From Sphingobium sp. (GTDB lineage: Bacteria > Pseudomonadota > Alphaproteobacteria > Sphingomonadales > Sphingomonadaceae): a DNA stretch of 64,000 nucleotides. Shown here one piece after another: positions 43,979 to 52,770 of the stretch (the first letter of the stretch is position 1; each line of letters opens with the position of its first letter). The position numbers and the translations under genes were made by a program. The notes under the pieces were generated by a model. That model searched no databases. It had not been told where the DNA came from and saw only the letters and a list, made by a program, of their open reading frames with translations. The stretch lies in NCBI RefSeq assembly GCF_003248505.1, contig NZ_QFOA01000007.1, forward strand, positions 34,094 through 98,093. The letters are read 5' to 3'.

Positions 43979-44734
43979 TCAATCGGCCCCGTGATCGTCG
44001 GGCATGACCCGCGCCCAACACAATAGGTGGACGGCGCGCACCTGCCCCTGCCGCAACACGCGTGCGCAGGCGGCGGCGGTGGCGCCGCTGGTGTGCACAT
44101 CGTCGATCAGCAACACCGGGCGCCCGGACAAGGAGTGGCCCTGCCGCAGCGCGAACGCGTCTTTCACAGCGCGAGCGCGGGCGGCGGGTTTCATGGCGCG
44201 CAGGGGCTTCGTGCGGCGGGTGCGAAGGAGAGCGTGCTTGTCCACGGGCCAGCCCGTCAGCCGCCCGAGATGGTCGGCGATCAGCGCCGCCTGGTTGAAC
44301 CCGCGCCACCACAGCCGCCAGCGGTGCAGCGGCACGGGAACGATCACCGGCGCGTCCGCGCCCTCGAACCGACCGACATGGCGCTGCATCTGTCGTGCGA
44401 TGAGACCGGCGAGCGCGACGCGCCGCCCGTATTTCAGACGCAGCGCAACCATGCGCGCGACATCGCCATAGGCCAGCACGGCGCGCGCGCTGTCCCAGGG
44501 CGGGGGATCGGCAAGGCAGGCATCGCATGGCGCGCCCTCCCCCATATCGTGCTGAAAAGGAATGCCGCACCGTGCGCAGCAGGGCTCGCCCAGAAATGCC
44601 ATGCCGCTCCAGCAGTCGAGGCAGAAGGCGTGGTCTTCCCCGACGATCACGCCGCATCCGGGGCAGCGGGGCGGCAGCGCATAATCGAGCGCGGGGCGCA
44701 GTGCGGCCTTGAGAAGCGGAGCGAGAGGCATCAT
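43979..44734 (-). CDS. ComF-family amidophosphoribosyltransferase-like protein
   Basis: A 251-residue protein with an N-terminal zinc-binding region (CPGCG, CLDC and CCARCG) followed by a phosphoribosyltransferase fold with the PRPP loop LLIDDVHTSGATAAAC. This is the ComF/GntX pattern. Bacillus ComFC helps natural DNA uptake; E. coli GntX-like proteins are linked to gluconate or iron-sulfur metabolism, so the role here is unclear. The frame reaches 44767; the ATG pair at 44734/44731 is preferred. It is divergent from the methyltransferase gene. Confidence 0.85.
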   Translation of the reverse strand: MMPLAPLLKAALRPALDYALPPRCPGCGVIVGEDHAFCLDCWSGMAFLGEPCCARCGIPFQHDMGEGAPCDACLADPPPWDSARAVLAYGDVARMVALRLKYGRRVALAGLIARQMQRHVGRFEGADAPVIVPVPLHRWRLWWRGFNQAALIADHLGRLTGWPVDKHALLRTRRTKPLRAMKPAARARAVKDAFALRQGHSLSGRPVLLIDDVHTSGATAAACARVLRQGQVRAVHLLCWARVMPDDHGAD

Positions 44735-44775
44735 CTGCCTTGTCCCCGCTTCCCGCCTTCTGCACAAGGCCCGCC

Positions 44776-45627
44776 ATGGACGACCACCCCGACATATTCG
44801 ACCGCGCCCGCCGCGCCCGCCAGCGCGACCGGATGATGCCGCGCTTTGCCGCGCACGACTTCCTGTATCGCGCGATGCTGGACGAACTGCTCGACCGGCT
44901 GGGCGACGTGCAGCGCCCCCTGCCCGAAGCGCTGGTGATCGGAACGCCCGACGGCAGCGCGCGAGCGGCGCTGGAGGCGATGGGCAAGCGAGTGGCGTGC
45001 GCCGATCCGGGCTTTCTGGCGGCCCGGACGAACGGCGGGATGCAGGTCGATGAAGACGCGCTGCCCTTTGCCGACGAGAGTTTCGACCTGATCGTCGCCT
45101 GCGGCACGCTGGACAGCGTCAACGATCTGCCCGGCGCGCTTATCCTGATGCAGCGCATCCTGCGGCCCGACGGGTTGATGCTGGCGGCGTTCAGCGGCGC
45201 TGGCAGCCTGTCCCGGCTCAAGAGCGCGCTGCTGGCGGCGGAGGGCGATCGGCCGGGCCAGCATGCGCACCCACAGGTCGACGTGCGGTCGGCGGGCGAC
45301 CTGCTCGGCCGGGCGGGCTTTGCCATGCCGGTGGCGGACGGGGACGTGCTGACCATCCGCTATGGCGACGTGTTGCGGCTGATGCACGACCTTCGCGGCA
45401 TGGGGTCGGGCAATGTGTTGTCGACGCGCGCGCCGTCGCTTACCCGCACCACGATCATGCGCGCGGCGGCGCATTTTGCCGAGGCAGCCGACCCGGACGG
45501 ACGGACGGCGGAACAGATGGCGGTGGTCTATCTGTCCGGATGGAAGCCTGACGCCAGCCAAGCCAAACCCGCCCGGCGGGGAAGCGCCACGGTTTCGCTG
45601 GCCGCCGCGCTCAAGACCAAAGGCTAG
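44776..45627 (+). CDS. SAM-dependent methyltransferase-fold protein, NDUFAF5-like
   Basis: A 283-residue protein with a class I methyltransferase fold. The SAM-binding region is weakened (ALVIGTPDGSARAAL, where typical enzymes have GxGxG), but DALPFADESFDLIVACGTLDSVNDLPGALILMQRILRPDG is the standard post-loop motif, close to BioC. The alphaproteobacterial group adjacent to comF resembles mitochondrial NDUFAF5, an assembly factor that hydroxylates complex I subunit NDUFS7. The function is not proven here. The start at 44776 is a good ATG between the two divergent genes. Confidence 0.75.
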   Translation: MDDHPDIFDRARRARQRDRMMPRFAAHDFLYRAMLDELLDRLGDVQRPLPEALVIGTPDGSARAALEAMGKRVACADPGFLAARTNGGMQVDEDALPFADESFDLIVACGTLDSVNDLPGALILMQRILRPDGLMLAAFSGAGSLSRLKSALLAAEGDRPGQHAHPQVDVRSAGDLLGRAGFAMPVADGDVLTIRYGDVLRLMHDLRGMGSGNVLSTRAPSLTRTTIMRAAAHFAEAADPDGRTAEQMAVVYLSGWKPDASQAKPARRGSATVSLAAALKTKG

Positions 45628-46502
45628 GCACGGGCATGGTGCGCCGCTGAGGAGCCGACCGTGGGTGGATCGATCATGTCGCGGTGGCCCCAGTCCACGC
45701 CGTGGCGGCAATATTCGACATGGCTCGCGCGGCGGAAGGCGTTGCCGTCCCAGACGATGACCTGCAACTCCATCCGGTTGTTGCGGCGGACATGCAACCA
45801 GTTGAAGCTTTGCGGTTCCTCGTTGCGAAGACGCGTCGAGGTGGCGGTGCCCGCCTGGATCACCAGCGCGCCGCCGCTGTGATCGACCATCTTTTCCGCC
45901 GCTTCCGCATAGGTGCGATGGAAATGCCCCGCAAGCGCGACATGCACCCCCGCCTCGCACACCGCCTTGATGGCGTCGTCATGCCGACCGACCGCTTCGC
46001 TCAGTTCGTTGCCCTTGCCGATGGGCATCGCGAAGAGCGGATGGTGGGTGACGAGGATACGGGTCTTGTCCCGAGCGACGGGCGCGAACCGTTCACGGAG
46101 CAGATCGAGCTGGTCGTGGTTGATTCGCCCGTCCTTGATCGTCAGCGAGCGGGCCGTGTTGAGGCCCAGGATTGCAACCTCGTCATCCTCATACCAGGGA
46201 CAAAGGACGTTGCTGATATAGCGTTCGTAGCGGTCAAGCGGAGCGACGAAGCGTCGGACCACATCGTAGAGCGGGATGTCGTGATTGCCCGGCACGACCA
46301 GCGTGCGCAGCCCCGAAGCGCGCAACCGGTTGAGCCAGCCGGACGCGGCGCGAAACTGGCCGACCCGCGCCCGCTGCGTGAAATCGCCGCTGATGACGAC
46401 GAGGTCGGGACGCCGTTCCTCCAGCCAGGCGGTGGCGGCGTCGACGATGCGGGGATCGTTCGCGCCGAAGTGGATGTCGGACAGATGAGCGATGCGGACC
46501 AT
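45624..46502 (-). CDS. Metallophosphoesterase, cyclic nucleotide phosphodiesterase-like
   Basis: A 292-residue calcineurin-like phosphoesterase. The metal motifs appear in order: SDIHFGAND, SGDFTQRAR, VVPGNHDIPLYD, THHPLF and GHFHRTY, a pattern seen in CpdA-like phosphodiesterases. Its substrate is unknown. The start at 46502 puts the first motif close to the N-terminus; the upstream extension to 46589 would overlap the divergent lipid kinase gene. The stop overlaps the stop of the methyltransferase-fold gene by 4 bases. Confidence 0.82.
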   Translation of the reverse strand: MVRIAHLSDIHFGANDPRIVDAATAWLEERRPDLVVISGDFTQRARVGQFRAASGWLNRLRASGLRTLVVPGNHDIPLYDVVRRFVAPLDRYERYISNVLCPWYEDDEVAILGLNTARSLTIKDGRINHDQLDLLRERFAPVARDKTRILVTHHPLFAMPIGKGNELSEAVGRHDDAIKAVCEAGVHVALAGHFHRTYAEAAEKMVDHSGGALVIQAGTATSTRLRNEEPQSFNWLHVRRNNRMELQVIVWDGNAFRRASHVEYCRHGVDWGHRDMIDPPTVGSSAAHHARA

Positions 46503-46573
46503 GGGTAAGGAAACGAATCCTTCGCCGATGGTTTCCACGCGGACCTTAATCCGGGCGCCCGTGTTATTGCGGC

Positions 46574-47488
46574 ATGGAAACGAAGCCACTTCCCAAGGAC
46601 GCCGTGCTGATCGTCAATGCGCACAGTCGGCGCGGCCAGGATCATTTCGAGCAGGCGCGCGACAAGCTGGAGGCGGCGGGCGTGCGCCTGATCGCGGCCC
46701 ACGCAGTCGACGACCCCGAACAGATGGCATCGACGGTGGCAAAGGCAGTGGCCGACGGCGCGCCGATGGTGATCGTGGGCGGCGGCGACGGTTCGTTGTC
46801 CGGCACGGTCGACGAACTGGTCGGCAAGGATTGCGTGTTCGGCGTGCTGCCGCTCGGCACCGCGAACAGCTTTGCCCGGACGTTGGGCCTGCCGCTGGAC
46901 ATCGACGGCGCGGTCAAGGCCATCGCGACCGGCAAGCGGCGGCGCGTGGACCTGGGCATGATCGACCGCGACTATTTCGTGAATGCCGCATCGCTCGGCC
47001 TGTCGCCCATCATCGGGCGGACGGTGCCGCATAAGCTGAAGCGCTATCTGGGGAGAGTGGGCTATCTGCTCTGGGCGGTGAAATGCTCGGTCGGGTTCCG
47101 CGCCTTTCGCCTGGTCATCGACGATGGCGAGAAGGAACGCCGGATGTGGTCGACCGAAGTCCGCGTCCTCAACGGCCCCTATCATGGCGGCGTCGAATTG
47201 TCCGATTCGGCGGCGGTCGATACGGGGAAGATCGTCATCCAGGCGGTCGTAGGCCGCAGCAAGCCTCGTCTCGCCTGGGACTGGTACGCAAAGTTCGTGA
47301 AGCTGCGGGACAAGAACAGCCATACCGAGGAGTTTCACGGCACCTGCTTCCGCATCGATACCAAGCCCCGCCAACGCATCTCCATCGACGGGGAAGTGCT
47401 GGCGAAGACACCCGCGACGGTGAAGATCGCGGCGGGCGCGGTGGAGGTGGCGGTGCCGCAGGACGCCGGTTCCGAGACAACGAAGTAG
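46574..47488 (+). CDS. Diacylglycerol/lipid kinase (YegS type)
   Basis: A 304-residue soluble kinase of the DAGK catalytic family. The nucleotide motif GGGDGS is at residues 69-74, and PLGTANSFARTLGLP is a second family signature. Members phosphorylate diacylglycerol, sphingosine-like bases or phosphatidylglycerol. In sphingomonads, which make sphingolipids, a sphingoid-base kinase role is possible but not shown. It is divergent from the metallophosphoesterase gene 71 bases away and ends at a bidirectional terminator. Confidence 0.85.
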   Translation: METKPLPKDAVLIVNAHSRRGQDHFEQARDKLEAAGVRLIAAHAVDDPEQMASTVAKAVADGAPMVIVGGGDGSLSGTVDELVGKDCVFGVLPLGTANSFARTLGLPLDIDGAVKAIATGKRRRVDLGMIDRDYFVNAASLGLSPIIGRTVPHKLKRYLGRVGYLLWAVKCSVGFRAFRLVIDDGEKERRMWSTEVRVLNGPYHGGVELSDSAAVDTGKIVIQAVVGRSKPRLAWDWYAKFVKLRDKNSHTEEFHGTCFRIDTKPRQRISIDGEVLAKTPATVKIAAGAVEVAVPQDAGSETTK

Positions 47489-47516
47489 ACAGCTGAACGC
47501 ATATTTTCAGGACAAC

Positions 47517-47548
47517 AAAAAAGGGGCCGGATAACCGGCCCCTTTTTT
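47517..47548. terminator. Bidirectional intrinsic terminator
   Basis: AAAAAAGGGGCCGG, loop ATAA, then CCGGCCCCTTTTTT: a perfect hairpin with A-runs on one side and T-runs on the other, so it works in both directions. It separates the lipid kinase gene (plus) from rpsI (minus). Confidence 0.93.
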
Positions 47549-47566
47549 GTAACGGTATCGAAACGA

Positions 47567-48121
47567 TCAGCGCTTCGAGAACTGGAAGCTGCGGCGGGCC
47601 TTCGCCTTGCCGTACTTCTTACGTTCGACGACGCGGCTGTCGCGGGTCAGGAAGCCTTCGGCCTTGACCGCGCTGCGCAGCGCCGGCTCATATTTGCTGA
47701 GCGCCTGGGCGATGCCGTGCTTGACCGCGCCGGCCTGACCCGAAAGGCCACCGCCCTTGACGGTGCAGATCACGTCATACTGGCCTTCGCGCTCGGTCAC
47801 GCCGAACGGCTGGTTGATGACGAGACGCAGGGTCGGACGGGCGAAATAGATTTCCTGATCGCGACCGTTGACCGTGATCTTGCCGGTGCCGGGCTTTACC
47901 CAGACGCGGGCGACGGCGTCCTTGCGGCGGCCGGTGGCATAGGCGCGACCGAGGCCGTCGATTTCCTGCGCGCGCAGCGGGGCGGAGGGCTGAACCGGAG
48001 CGGCAGGCGCTTCGCCGCCTTCGACGGGCGCGGCAGCCGGTGCGTCGGCAGCGGCGGCAGGAGCGGGAGCGTTGGCGGTCAGCGACGCGAGGTCGGACAG
48101 GGACTGGCGGTTATCGGACAT
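47567..48121 (-). CDS. rpsI: 30S ribosomal protein S9 with N-terminal extension
   Basis: A 184-residue form of S9. The core (about residues 56-184) is standard: YATGRRKDAVARVWVKPGTG, VKGGGLSGQAGAVKHGIAQAL and the C-terminal KYGKAKARRSFQFSKR, whose basic tail contacts the tRNA in the P site. The first 50 residues are an added Ala/Pro-rich segment with low complexity (PAPAAAADAPAAAP), about 55 residues longer than E. coli S9; I have seen such extensions in sphingomonads. The start codon overlaps the rplM stop codon, so the pair is one operon. Confidence 0.96.
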   Translation of the reverse strand: MSDNRQSLSDLASLTANAPAPAAAADAPAAAPVEGGEAPAAPVQPSAPLRAQEIDGLGRAYATGRRKDAVARVWVKPGTGKITVNGRDQEIYFARPTLRLVINQPFGVTEREGQYDVICTVKGGGLSGQAGAVKHGIAQALSKYEPALRSAVKAEGFLTRDSRVVERKKYGKAKARRSFQFSKR

Positions 48122-48600
48122 TATGCACCCACCTTGTTCTTGCGGTTGCGCGACGCGAAGTCGAGCACTTCGGGGTTCTGGGCTTCATGGACATGGTCGG
48201 CACCGGCGAAGATACGCAGGTTGCGCATCTGCTGGCGACCCAGCGGACCGCGGGGGATCATACGCTCGACGGCCTTTTCCAGGACGCGCTCGGGAAAGCG
48301 GCCTTCCAGGATCTTGGCAGGCGTCGTTTCCTTGATGCCGCCGGCATAGCCGGTGTGCTTGTAATAGACCTTGTCGGTCAGCTTGCGGCCCGTGAACTTC
48401 ACCTTTGCCGCGTTGATGATGATGACATTGTCACCGCAATCGACATGGGGGGTGAAGGACGTCTTGTGCTTGCCGCGCAGGATGTTTGCGACGGTCGAGG
48501 CGAGGCGGCCGACGACGAGACCTTCCGCGTCGATCAGGATCCACTTCTTTTCGACCGTGGCCGGGGTCGCCGGCTTGGTGGTCTTCATCAGCGCCTTCAT
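48121..48600 (-). CDS. rplM: 50S ribosomal protein L13
   Basis: A 159-residue L13, with WILIDAEGLVVGRLAS, HKTSFTPHVDCGDNVIIINA and YYKHTGYAGGIKE in the usual order. The N-terminus is about 17 residues longer than E. coli L13. Two ATGs are possible: 48600 (MKALMKTT), used in relatives, and 48588. The start codon of rpsI lies immediately at its 3' end. The 135 bases upstream hold the probable promoter; a TTGACT hexamer on the minus strand (48693-48688) is a -35 candidate but no clear -10 follows. Confidence 0.95.
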   Translation of the reverse strand: MKALMKTTKPATPATVEKKWILIDAEGLVVGRLASTVANILRGKHKTSFTPHVDCGDNVIIINAAKVKFTGRKLTDKVYYKHTGYAGGIKETTPAKILEGRFPERVLEKAVERMIPRGPLGRQQMRNLRIFAGADHVHEAQNPEVLDFASRNRKNKVGA

Positions 48601-48735
48601 GGTGCTTATGCTCCAAACGATAAAAAGGAACCTGGCGTCGTTGCCGACACCCGGAAGTGGGGCGCTGATGATGGAGATGGCCATGGAAGTCAAGAGATTC
48701 GGGGCGATTGGCGACGGGTAAAATAATACCTTCGG

Positions 48736-49527
48736 CTAATCGGCGGGTGTAAGGGTGCGGTTTTCGGTCAAGGTCCGGGGCCCTGCCGCAAGCGTGCGGT
48801 CCTGCCGTTCGACAAGGCCCGTGACGGTGGAAAGGCGATAGCGGACGCCCAGTTCCACCCCCTGCCCGGCCAGCTTTTCCTCCAGGTCGAGCGCGTCGGG
48901 AGCACGCCCGGTGACGCGCAGCGTGCCTTCGACCGGCACCGGGCGGGCTAGCGGGCTGCCGGCGACGGTGCGCACGCCCCGGCCCGGTCCGTCCTCCACG
49001 CCGGAGCCGGCAAAGAGGAACAGCGGCTGATATTCCCCGGCAAGCAGCGCGATGCGCCCTTCCGCTCCCAGGCTGTCGAACAGCGCCCTGACGCGAAGCG
49101 CGGCGGCGCGGTCCTCGCTCTTTTCCGGCAGGGTGCGCAACATGTCGGCAAGGCCGCCCGTCACCTTCGCCCACACCGCGTCGCCGTCGCGCAGCGAAGC
49201 GATCCGCCCGGCAGGATCGAGAACGAAGCGCATCTCGACCCCGGTCAGCGGCTGCAACGCGGCGCGATAGGGCGCGGCCTGCGCGGACGGCGCATCGGTG
49301 TCGAGCCGGCGCAAGGTCGCGACGAGGAGGAGGACATCGCCCTCCTTCTCGAACCGCACATCCCGGTCGGTTACGAAATGGAAGGGCCGGTCGGCGAGCG
49401 CGCGGTGCTGGTCGATGCGGTAGTGCAACGCCTTGCCCAGCGGCGGCGCGAAGGGGATCGCGACGGTTTCGGCGAAAGCCGTTGCCGGAACCGCAAGCGC
49501 CGCCAGCGCCAGGAGCGCGCGGATCAT
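48736..49527 (-). CDS. Exported protein of unknown function, coupled to ctaA
   Basis: A 263-residue protein with a clear signal peptide (MIRALLALAALAVPATAFAE, cleavage after AFA). The mature part is mostly beta-strand-like with alternating charge and no recognised catalytic motif. It starts inside the stop of ctaA (ATGA overlap), so it is translated from the same message, and it precedes the rplM-rpsI pair. By association it could act on cytochrome oxidase or haem handling in the periplasm, but nothing in the sequence proves this. Confidence 0.7.
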   Translation of the reverse strand: MIRALLALAALAVPATAFAETVAIPFAPPLGKALHYRIDQHRALADRPFHFVTDRDVRFEKEGDVLLLVATLRRLDTDAPSAQAAPYRAALQPLTGVEMRFVLDPAGRIASLRDGDAVWAKVTGGLADMLRTLPEKSEDRAAALRVRALFDSLGAEGRIALLAGEYQPLFLFAGSGVEDGPGRGVRTVAGSPLARPVPVEGTLRVTGRAPDALDLEEKLAGQGVELGVRYRLSTVTGLVERQDRTLAAGPRTLTENRTLTPAD

Positions 49528-50558
49528 GCGCGCCGCGTGCCCACCGCATGGGCGGCGAAGGCGGCGGAGGCCACCACCAGCGCGCCGACCGCCTGGTGCA
49601 GCACCGCGAGCGGCAGGGCGATGCCGCTTACCACCGTGGCGATGCCGAGCGCGATCTGCGTGCCGACGCTGGCGTGGACGGCGATCGCGGCGCGACGCTC
49701 CCCCGCCCGCTTCGCGCGCGCGGCGAGCAGGAACAGGCCCGCCGCCGCGACCCACGCCCACCAGCGATGGAGGAAGTGGACGAGATAGGGGTCGCTCGAC
49801 ACCGTGGTCCAGAGCGATCCCATCCAGCTGATCCCTTCGGGCACGAGACGGTCGTTCATCAGCGGCCAGCTGTTCGACACATAGCCCGCGTCCAGCCCGG
49901 CGGTGAATGCGCCCAGCATCAGCTGGACCGCGAGCAGCAGCAGAACGACCAGCGCGACGGGCCGAAGGCGCGCAGGGCGGGCGGAGGGCGAACGAGCGAG
50001 CGCGAAAAGGTCGAGCGCGGTCCAGATGAGTCCGCCCATGATGAACAGAGCGGTGAGGAGATGGACGGCGAGGCGATAGTGGCTGACATCCGTACGGACC
50101 GACAGGCCCGACTTCACCATCCACCAACCGATGGCTCCCTGCAATCCGCCCAGCGCCAGCAGCGCGACGAGGCGCGGGCCATAGCCCCGCGGGATCGCCC
50201 GCGTCCACGCGAACCAGATGAGCGGCACCGCGAACGCCAGTCCGATGACGCGACCGAGCAGGCGGTGAAGCCATTCCCAGAAAAAGATGAACTGGAAATC
50301 GGACAGGCTCATGCCCCGGTTGATCTCCCGATATTCGGGGATCTGCTGGTAGAGGCGAAAGGCATCCATCCACTGGTCGTGGGTGAGCGGCGGGATCGCG
50401 CCTGTGATCGGCTTCCATTGCGTGATCGACAGGCCGGATTCGGTCAGGCGGGTGATGCCGCCCACCACGACCATGCAAAAAACGAGGGCGGCGACGCCGA
50501 GCAGCCAGCGGCCAATGGCCTGCGGGCGCGGCGCGGAAAAGCGGGATGCGCGGGTCAT
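49524..50558 (-). CDS. ctaA: Heme A synthase (COX15/CtaA)
   Basis: A 344-residue membrane enzyme that hydroxylates haem O to haem A for aa3 oxidase. It has eight predicted transmembrane segments. The motifs GGITRLTESGLSITQWKPITG (first loop), EWLHRLLGRVIG and HRLAVHLL-type histidines (haem ligands in paired helices), FLHRWWAWVA and LHQAVGALV are characteristic. It matches the proteobacterial COX15 group. The ATG at 50558 is the probable start; an aa3-oxidase subunit IV gene exists elsewhere in this window. Confidence 0.93.
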   Translation of the reverse strand: MTRASRFSAPRPQAIGRWLLGVAALVFCMVVVGGITRLTESGLSITQWKPITGAIPPLTHDQWMDAFRLYQQIPEYREINRGMSLSDFQFIFFWEWLHRLLGRVIGLAFAVPLIWFAWTRAIPRGYGPRLVALLALGGLQGAIGWWMVKSGLSVRTDVSHYRLAVHLLTALFIMGGLIWTALDLFALARSPSARPARLRPVALVVLLLLAVQLMLGAFTAGLDAGYVSNSWPLMNDRLVPEGISWMGSLWTTVSSDPYLVHFLHRWWAWVAAAGLFLLAARAKRAGERRAAIAVHASVGTQIALGIATVVSGIALPLAVLHQAVGALVVASAAFAAHAVGTRRA

Positions 50559-50702
50559 GCCGGGTCCATGCGCCCAACCCCGCGCCTTTTCAAGCGGGCC
50601 GAATGGGTCAGTTCGTCCCACCTGTGCGATGGGCGGGAAACCAATTGGGTCGGGAAGACGTATGAAGAGCATGAAGAGGATGCCGAAACACAGGGACTTC
50701 CC

Positions 50703-52748
50703 ATGACGGACCGAACGGCGGACACCGCCGCGATGATGGCGACACAGGGGCCGCTGGGCGCCCTGACCGCTGCGATCGACAAGTCGTCGCCGCTCGGCCC
50801 CGTGGCCGGATGGTCTCCCGCGCTCGTTTCGACGGTGCGGCTTCTTCTGTCGTCGCGCGCGGAGATCGTGTTGTTCTGGGGGCCGGATCTGTGCGCGCTC
50901 TATAACGAAGCCTATGCCCCGACCATCGGCGACAAGCACCCGCGCGCGCTGGGCCGACCGGCGCGCGAAGGCTGGGCGGAATTGTGGGACGACCTCGAGC
51001 CGCTGCTGCGGTCCGTGCTGGAAAAGGGCGAGACGATCCATGCCAAGGACCGGCCCTTCTATATCGAGCGGGACGGCGGACAGGGCGAGGAGGTCTTCTT
51101 CGACATCAGCTATTCGCCCGTCTACGAAGCGGACGGGTCCATCGGCGGCGTGCTTTGCATCGTCAGCGAAACGACGCAGCGGGTGCGGGGCGAACGCGCG
51201 ATGCGCGCCGACCGCAACCGGCTCTGGGCACTGGCGCGGGACCCGTTCCTGATCGCCGATGCGGCGGGCGTGTGGCTGGCGGTCAGTCCGGCCTGGACGG
51301 AACTGCTCGGGTGGAGCGAGGCGGAGCTTGTCGGTCGAACGTCGGAATGGATGGAGCATCCCGACGACCGGGCCGACACCCGCGAGCAGATCGAGAGCCT
51401 TTCCGCCGGCATCCCCGTCCTGCGCTTCGACAACCGGTTCCGCACCAAGTCGGGCGATTATCGCACGTTCAGCTGGACGGCGGTGCCGGAAGGCGACCTG
51501 CTCTATTGCGTTGCGCGCGACGTGACCGAGCAGCGCGACCATGCCCACAAGCTCGCCGAAGCCGAAGCGGCGCTGCGGCAGGCGCAGAAGATGGAGACGC
51601 TGGGCCAGCTGACCGGCGGTGTCGCGCATGATTTCAACAATCTGCTTCAGGTGGTGTGCGGCAACCTTGACCTGTTGCGGCGGGGATTGCCGTCCGATGC
51701 CGTGCGATTGCGCGCCATGGTGGAACGGGCGATGGCGGGTGCGGACAAGGCGGCGGTGCTGACGCAGCGGCTGCTTGCCTTTTCGCGTCGCCAGCCGCTC
51801 GACCCGCGCCGGGCCGACCCCAACCGGCTGGTCGCGGGCATGTCCGAACTGCTGCGCCGGACGCTGGGCGAGACGATCGCAGTGCACACGGTCGAGGCAC
51901 CGGACGCCTGGCCGGTGGAGGTCGATGTCAACCAGATGGAAAATGCGCTGCTGAACCTTGCGGTCAACGCGAGGGATGCGATGCCCGAAGGCGGCGCGCT
52001 GACCATCCGGGTCGAAAATTGCCACGTCGAGGCGCGCGAAGACGATAATGGAGAGACCATCGCACCCGGTCCCCATGTGCTAATCGAAGTCGCGGACACG
52101 GGCGAGGGCATGGATGCGCAGACGCTGGCTCACGCCATCGAGCCGTTTTTCACCACCAAGGAAGTAGGGCGCGGCACCGGGCTCGGCCTGTCGATGGTCT
52201 ATGGCTTCATCCGCCAGTCGGGCGGGCAGATGCAGGTGGCGTCGGAACCGGGGCATGGCACCAGCGTGCGCCTGTACCTGCCGCGCCACGCCGATGGAGC
52301 CGACATGCCGCCGCTCTCTCCCGCAGGGACCGCCGACACGCCGCCGCAGGGGCATGAGGTGATCCTGCTGTGCGAAGATGACGAGGCGGTGCGCGCCTAT
52401 TCGGTCGAGGTGCTGAGCGAACTGGGATACCGGGTGCTGCCGGCGGAAGACGGGCCGTCCGCGCTCGCCGAACTGGAAAAGGCGCAGGAGGAGATCGACC
52501 TGCTGTTCACGGACGTGGTGCTGCCGGGCGGGATGACCGGCGCCGACCTGGCCGACGCGGTCCATGCACGCCGGCCCGACCTCAAGGTGCTGTTCACCAG
52601 CGGCTACGCCCGCGATGCCATCGTCCATGACGGTCGGCTGGACGCGGGGATCGACTTGTTGCCCAAGCCGTTCACCTATGCCGATCTGGCCGCGCGAGTG
52701 CGGGCGCTGCTCGACCGTCCCATCGCCGAGCCGGAAGGCGCGGAGTAA
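50703..52748 (+). CDS. Hybrid sensor histidine kinase with two PAS-like domains and a receiver
   Basis: A 681-residue soluble hybrid kinase with no transmembrane segment. Residues about 50-165 and 175-290 form PAS-like sensor domains (the first has YNEAYAPTIGDKHPRALGRP). The phosphoacceptor His309 is in VAHDFNNLLQVVCGNLDLL, followed by the ATPase domain with NLAVNARDAMPEGG, DTGEGM and GTGLGLSMVYGF. The C-terminal receiver domain begins ILLCEDDEAVRAY, with acceptor Asp604. The start at 50703 (MTDRTAD) is chosen although the frame is open far upstream. No cognate response regulator gene is adjacent. PAS cofactor and signal are unknown. Confidence 0.88.
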   Translation: MTDRTADTAAMMATQGPLGALTAAIDKSSPLGPVAGWSPALVSTVRLLLSSRAEIVLFWGPDLCALYNEAYAPTIGDKHPRALGRPAREGWAELWDDLEPLLRSVLEKGETIHAKDRPFYIERDGGQGEEVFFDISYSPVYEADGSIGGVLCIVSETTQRVRGERAMRADRNRLWALARDPFLIADAAGVWLAVSPAWTELLGWSEAELVGRTSEWMEHPDDRADTREQIESLSAGIPVLRFDNRFRTKSGDYRTFSWTAVPEGDLLYCVARDVTEQRDHAHKLAEAEAALRQAQKMETLGQLTGGVAHDFNNLLQVVCGNLDLLRRGLPSDAVRLRAMVERAMAGADKAAVLTQRLLAFSRRQPLDPRRADPNRLVAGMSELLRRTLGETIAVHTVEAPDAWPVEVDVNQMENALLNLAVNARDAMPEGGALTIRVENCHVEAREDDNGETIAPGPHVLIEVADTGEGMDAQTLAHAIEPFFTTKEVGRGTGLGLSMVYGFIRQSGGQMQVASEPGHGTSVRLYLPRHADGADMPPLSPAGTADTPPQGHEVILLCEDDEAVRAYSVEVLSELGYRVLPAEDGPSALAELEKAQEEIDLLFTDVVLPGGMTGADLADAVHARRPDLKVLFTSGYARDAIVHDGRLDAGIDLLPKPFTYADLAARVRALLDRPIAEPEGAE

Positions 52749-52770
52749 GGCCGCCCGCCCCTGCCATGTT

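Noticed and set aside
43935..45356. In-frame upstream extension of grxC on the minus strand
   Set aside because: It crosses comF and the methyltransferase gene in another frame. Glutaredoxins start at MANVEIY and a good ribosome binding site precedes 43934.
48665..48693. TTGACT as a -35 element for rplM-rpsI
   Set aside because: The hexamer is good, but the 17-base-spaced -10 position reads CATCAG, so I did not list it as a promoter.
49482..50702. In-frame extension of the histidine kinase upstream of 50703
   Set aside because: The added 400 codons run antisense through ctaA and read as low-complexity Arg/Pro/Ala-rich sequence. The PAS domains begin well after 50703.
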